Below are positions 33,139 to 36,411 of a stretch of DNA of 36,411 nucleotides, piece by piece; the first letter of the stretch is position 1, and each line of letters starts with the position of its first letter. The DNA comes from JAJFTV01 sp964426355 (GTDB taxonomy: Bacteria > Chloroflexota > Anaerolineae > Anaerolineales > Anaerolineaceae): the NCBI GenBank assembly GCA_964426355.1, contig CAYRRA010000017.1, positions 1 through 36,411 of the forward strand, given 5' to 3'. The notes under the pieces were generated by a model. That model saw nothing but the letters and a program-made list of their open reading frames with translations. It did no database searches and had not been told where the DNA came from. Both the position numbers and the translations under genes were made by a program.

Positions 33139-33340
33139 ATGCACTAGCCATTATACACCTGGATTCCACAATGCCAAATCAATCCTATTGCGAAATGTAG
33201 TTAATGGTCCCACTTTTCGTGTATTATCATGTTTTTCCGATTAATATTTCTATGAATATGAGCCATCATAACCACTTTCCCCCACTTTTTATGTGTTTTA
33301 GGGCTTATGGGCATTCGCAGGATTTCACTAAAAATTGTAA

Positions 33341-33674
33341 ATCAGAACCATCACCATCGATATCGACAGCCGTGGGATCAACGTAGAAAGCCATCAGGAA
33401 GGGACTGTCAATGGGTTCAATCCCCAAAAAGCCCAGCAACCGCTGTTACAACTCCAATTCGTCTTCAGCGATGAATTGAAGCAAACGTATCAGACGGTTG
33501 CCCGTATTTACTCAAAGGGGAATCATACCCAATGCTCGCTTCCCCAGTTACAGCACCAACTATTTCATTCACGAAAGGTGATGAAGGCAGGGAAAACAAC
33601 TGGACTGGTTACCAATTTGGGGCAATGAAACCATCGTACGGTTGATGGTGCTGGCTTACAACATTGAGAGATAG
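33341..33674 (+). pseudogene. Decayed transposase fragment, IS1380-like
   Basis: A first frame from 33341 to about 33626 reads ITIDIDSRGINVESHQEGTV and NGFNPQKAQQPLLQLQFVF, which resembles the DDE region of IS1380-family transposases (DxDS, HQEG, GYNPKK). It has no start codon. A second frame, to 33674, ends VRLMVLAYNIER, like the C-terminal LAYNL motif of the same family. The middle is missing and the frames are shifted, so this is a remnant. No terminal inverted repeats were identified. Confidence 0.6.
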
Positions 33675-33938
33675 ATGAACAAACTTCGCGTGAAAAGATC
33701 CAAAACCGAACCCCTCCCTATGACTTCGCTTCATTCTGCCCTGGAAAACCAATCCCAAACTCCGATTTCATGAAATAGCTTGCCACTATTGAACCACAAT
33801 GGAGGACATGATGTTAGAATAAATGGATTTATGCTACGACCATCACTTTCTGAGGTAAATTTGTTAGCAAAAATCATCAGACGTGAAATTTCGGTTAACA
33901 CTATTTTGAAGCCGTATTGTTGATGAGGTAAATGATCC
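33675..33938 (+). other. Intergenic region upstream of PD40 lipoprotein
   Basis: About 260 nt with no gene recognised. AT-rich stretch near 33815-33830; no clear promoter pair found. Confidence 0.3.
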
Positions 33939-35891
33939 ATGAAACGAAATGCTCTGGTCTTTGTCATCATGCTGTTGTGCTGCTCGCTCGTCCTGGCGGC
34001 TTGCGGTAACGCATCGCCTGCACCCCAAACCAGTCTTGCCAGCACAGAGGTCTCCGTGGATCCATCGTCCCCCGCCAGCCCAACCCAAACGACTGCCCAA
34101 CCTGACCGAACGGATGCGCCTGCCGCGTCAACGGATTCACCTGCGCCTTCGCCAACACCTGCTGCACCAGTTCCATGTACGCTCGCCTTTGATACCAACC
34201 GCGACGGAAATTGGGAAGTTTACAGCATGGCTGCCGATGGCTCGAACCTGGTTAACCTCAGCAACAACCCTGCGGATGATTTTGACCCGGCATGGTCACC
34301 GGATGGCAGCCAGATCGCCTTTGTATCCAACCGCGAAAACGAGGTCCCCGGGCAGTATATCTATGTAATGAACGCCGATGGTAGCGAGGTGCGCCAGTTG
34401 ACTTTTGAAGACGGCAGCGAATTTCCTGACTGGTCGCACGACGGCAGCGCACTCACTTACACCAGCAACGGTGACATTTATGTCGTCAAAGCCGATGGCA
34501 GCGGGGAATCCATCAACCTTACCAACAGCCCCGAAATCGATAGGCAATCCTCGTGGTCACCTGATGGTCGCCTGATTCTGTTTGCATCAGACAAGGATGG
34601 AAATAACCCCAACTTGTTTGTGATGAACCCCGATGGCAGTGATGTGTTCCAGGTGACAAATAACGGAAAGGGATGGGAAGCGAGATGGACAATTGACGGG
34701 CGCATCTACACCGGTTGGGGATGGCAGGACAAAGAACAAAATTGTAATAACTGCGTGGTAAACCCGGATGGCAGTGATATCCGCGAAGCTGGCGGCAAGG
34801 GCATGCTGCGCCGCTATTTCCCCTTCTGGACCGTGAACGGCGAGCGGGTGGAATGCGCCAGCTTAGCCTTCGATGATGCTCCCACAGCCGATATTTACCT
34901 GGTTGGTGATGTTTTTGCAGATGGTTTGTATAACCTGACCAACAGCGAAGCTGATGAGCGCAACGTGGATTGGCCCGCAAACTGCGGCAAAGAACCTTTG
35001 GTGATCGGTTTTGCCGGGGATGATCCTTCCACCCAGGCGCGACTATCCAGCTTCAATCGTGCCTGTAATGAATTGGCGCTGCTGTGCCCATCCGGCTCAA
35101 TAGCTGATTTGATAGCGCAGAGCGTGGATGCCATTGTGCTCAATTCACTCAATGGCGTCCCGTCGGAAGACACCGCTGCCATACAATCGGCACTCGATGC
35201 TGACATTGCGGTATTCCTGCTCGATGCTGAACTTGATCTGCCGGGCGTATACAGCGTGACGGTCGACCAGTCCAAATGGGTGCGAACCTCCCTGGAATGG
35301 ATGTTCGAGAAGATCGGGGGCGAAGGCGAATTTGTTTATTTTGATGTGTTCCCAGCGTATCATCATGGCGAGACAATTGAGCAAATGCTGACGGAATACC
35401 CTGGCATTACCGTTGTGGGGCAGGGAGGGGGAGAGGACTTTGACCCGTTCTGGGTCAAACCTCAGACCTCCGATTATTGGATCAGCAACCCAGATATTAA
35501 AGCAGTATGGACCAACGCCTTCTGGCAAGGCGCTATACAGGGCATAGAAGAATCTGGTGCAAACCTCGATAAATGGCCCCTGCTGATGTGTGAAGCCTCG
35601 TCAAATGGCATGGCGTACTGGAACGAAATTTTGCAGCGCGATCCCAATTTTGACTGCATCGCGGTCGGCAACCCCTCCGGCATCGCCTACGATGCCTTCT
35701 ATGCTGCCTATTACCTCCTCAACGGCGCGCAGATCGATCCCGCTGTGCTGTCTGGTCGCTATGGTCACAGCCTGTTCGTAGATTTCCCCGTAGCAACCAG
35801 CGAGAACCGGCAGGAGATAATGGATAACAACTCGAACCTTGATCAATTCATGTTACCCGAAGAGATCATCGATAAATGGTTTCTGGATTGA
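33939..35891 (+). CDS. Lipoprotein fusing a PD40/TolB-like propeller to a sugar-binding-protein domain
   Basis: A 650-aa lipoprotein: signal with lipobox VLAAC (Cys22), then a Pro/Thr/Ser linker to about residue 80. Residues 80-340 hold several PD40 repeats of the type DPAWSPDGSQIAFVSNR, SSWSPDGRLILFASDKDG, with NADGS or NPDGS turns between them, predicting a beta propeller. From about 345 (EPLVIGFAGDDPSTQARLSS) to the end it resembles a Peripla_BP_4/RbsB-like sugar-binding fold, including DAIVLNSLNG, SVTVDQSKWV and IAVGNPSGIAYDAFYAAYY. GAGGT is 9 nt before the ATG. Single gene with its own terminator and no permease nearby, so a sensor or binding role on the cell surface is inferred. Confidence 0.85.
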   Translation: MKRNALVFVIMLLCCSLVLAACGNASPAPQTSLASTEVSVDPSSPASPTQTTAQPDRTDAPAASTDSPAPSPTPAAPVPCTLAFDTNRDGNWEVYSMAADGSNLVNLSNNPADDFDPAWSPDGSQIAFVSNRENEVPGQYIYVMNADGSEVRQLTFEDGSEFPDWSHDGSALTYTSNGDIYVVKADGSGESINLTNSPEIDRQSSWSPDGRLILFASDKDGNNPNLFVMNPDGSDVFQVTNNGKGWEARWTIDGRIYTGWGWQDKEQNCNNCVVNPDGSDIREAGGKGMLRRYFPFWTVNGERVECASLAFDDAPTADIYLVGDVFADGLYNLTNSEADERNVDWPANCGKEPLVIGFAGDDPSTQARLSSFNRACNELALLCPSGSIADLIAQSVDAIVLNSLNGVPSEDTAAIQSALDADIAVFLLDAELDLPGVYSVTVDQSKWVRTSLEWMFEKIGGEGEFVYFDVFPAYHHGETIEQMLTEYPGITVVGQGGGEDFDPFWVKPQTSDYWISNPDIKAVWTNAFWQGAIQGIEESGANLDKWPLLMCEASSNGMAYWNEILQRDPNFDCIAVGNPSGIAYDAFYAAYYLLNGAQIDPAVLSGRYGHSLFVDFPVATSENRQEIMDNNSNLDQFMLPEEIIDKWFLD

Positions 35892-35910
35892 ACCCTCCTG
35901 CAACAGCCCT

Positions 35911-35942
35911 GCCCCCTCTCGCCAGCAGAGGGGGCTTTTTTT
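35911..35942 (+). terminator. Terminator of the PD40 lipoprotein gene
   Basis: GCCCCCTCT (35911-35919) pairs perfectly with AGAGGGGGC (35927-35935), followed by seven T. 19 nt past the stop. Confidence 0.95.
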
Positions 35943-35956
35943 CAATACAGTAACCT

Positions 35957-35986
35957 TGATTATCAGGCAAATGGATAGTGTATAAT
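35957..35986 (+). promoter_or_regulatory. Promoter next to ruvB start
   Basis: TATAAT at 35981-35986, one base before the ruvB ATG. The nearest -35-like hexamer TTGATT (about 35957-35962) is spaced long. The start would fall near 35993, at or inside the start codon region. Confidence 0.5.
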
Positions 35987-35987
35987 C

Positions 35988-36411
35988 ATGGACGTGAACA
36001 ATGCAGAAGAACGCCCAATTTCACCCCAAGCCAATGGAGATGACCGCATCGACCAGGCATTACGCCCACGCAACCTGAACGAAATCATCGGGCAGGATCA
36101 GGTTCGCGAGAACCTGGCAATCCTGATTGCCGCTGCCCAACAGCGCAAGGAACCGCTGGACCACGTTTTATTCTACGGTCCCCCAGGGTTGGGAAAAACT
36201 ACGCTGGCTTACGTGCTCGCAGCCGAGATGAATGTGAACATCAAAATCACTGCAGGACCAGCAGTCGAGCGTCCGGGCGACCTGGCTGCCATCCTTACCA
36301 ATCTTAAAGGCGGCGATATTCTCTTCATCGATGAGATCCACCGCCTGGGGCGCGCGGTCGAAGAGGTGCTCTACCCGGCGATGGAAGACTTCGCGCTGGA
36401 TATCGTCATCG
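35988..36411 (+). CDS. ruvB: Holliday junction helicase RuvB (5' part)
   Basis: The first 141 codons of the RuvB AAA+ motor, which drives branch migration with RuvA; the rest is past the window. Visible are LRPRNLNEIIGQDQV, Walker A GPPGLGKTTLA, Walker B ILFIDEIHRL and EVLYPAMEDFALDIVI. The start is uncertain: ATG 35988 has no ribosome site and lies next to TATAAT, whereas GTG 35994 would sit at the predicted transcript start, so the mRNA may be leaderless. Partial at the 3' end. Confidence 0.95.
   Translation, partial: MDVNNAEERPISPQANGDDRIDQALRPRNLNEIIGQDQVRENLAILIAAAQQRKEPLDHVLFYGPPGLGKTTLAYVLAAEMNVNIKITAGPAVERPGDLAAILTNLKGGDILFIDEIHRLGRAVEEVLYPAMEDFALDIVI

Noticed and set aside
1..36411. 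CRISPR arrays, tRNA or rRNA genes.
   Set aside because: No regularly spaced repeats and no tRNA-like or rRNA sequence were found by reading both strands.

Overview
The window looks like chromosomal DNA from an anaerobic or fermentative member of the Chloroflexota, most likely class Anaerolineae. This is inferred from gene content (many small lipoproteins, a Val T-box valS, a tungsten-type aldehyde:ferredoxin oxidoreductase operon, an LprG/P55-like pair, a PD40/periplasmic-binding lipoprotein). No rRNA, tRNA, CRISPR array or intact mobile element was seen.

Layout. (1) 1-1240, minus strand: three small genes headed by a redoxin/peroxiredoxin-like gene whose first active-site Cys position is an in-frame TGA followed by a tight hairpin, so a probable selenoprotein. 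(2) 1240-4431: two convergent MFS exporters. (3) 4434-7830, minus: valyl-tRNA synthetase with a sigma-70 promoter and a complete T-box leader (specifier GUC). (4) 7865-10369: an STAS-like protein, a divergent NUDIX hydrolase, and a solute-binding lipoprotein. (5) 10419-18126, plus: a branched-chain amino acid operon in the order promoter, leader peptide 1, attenuator 1, leader peptide 2, attenuator 2, ilvD, ilvB, ilvN, ilvC, a small Lys-rich ORF, leader peptide 3, attenuator 3, second ilvB. The three attenuators share one antiterminator design with a single bulged A. (6) 18510-22507, plus: LppX/LprG-like lipoprotein, 14-TM MFS transporter and a DUF3352-like membrane-anchored protein. (7) 22544-28163, minus: MoeB/ThiF-rhodanese, a DUF3298-like lipoprotein, PIG-L deacetylase, CoA-transferase family III and a serine hydrolase, spaced like one operon. 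(8) 28389-32320: moaA (plus) facing an operon of MoaD-like protein, tungsten aldehyde oxidoreductase and MoaD (minus). (9) 32367-36411: upp with a regulatory region rich in TGTCA/TGACA, a decayed transposase, a monocistronic PD40/sugar-binding-protein fusion lipoprotein with a clean terminator, and the 5' part of ruvB running off the end.

How the genes fit together. Valine supply and charging are sensed twice: uncharged tRNA-Val by the T-box of valS, and ribosome stalling on Ile/Val/Leu codons by the ilv leaders. The moaA, moeB and two moaD-type genes around the aldehyde oxidoreductase are the parts expected for making its pterin cofactor. The lipoprotein/MFS pair may export a lipid or lipophilic compound. 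The most unusual items are the selenoprotein candidate and the three-copy attenuator architecture.
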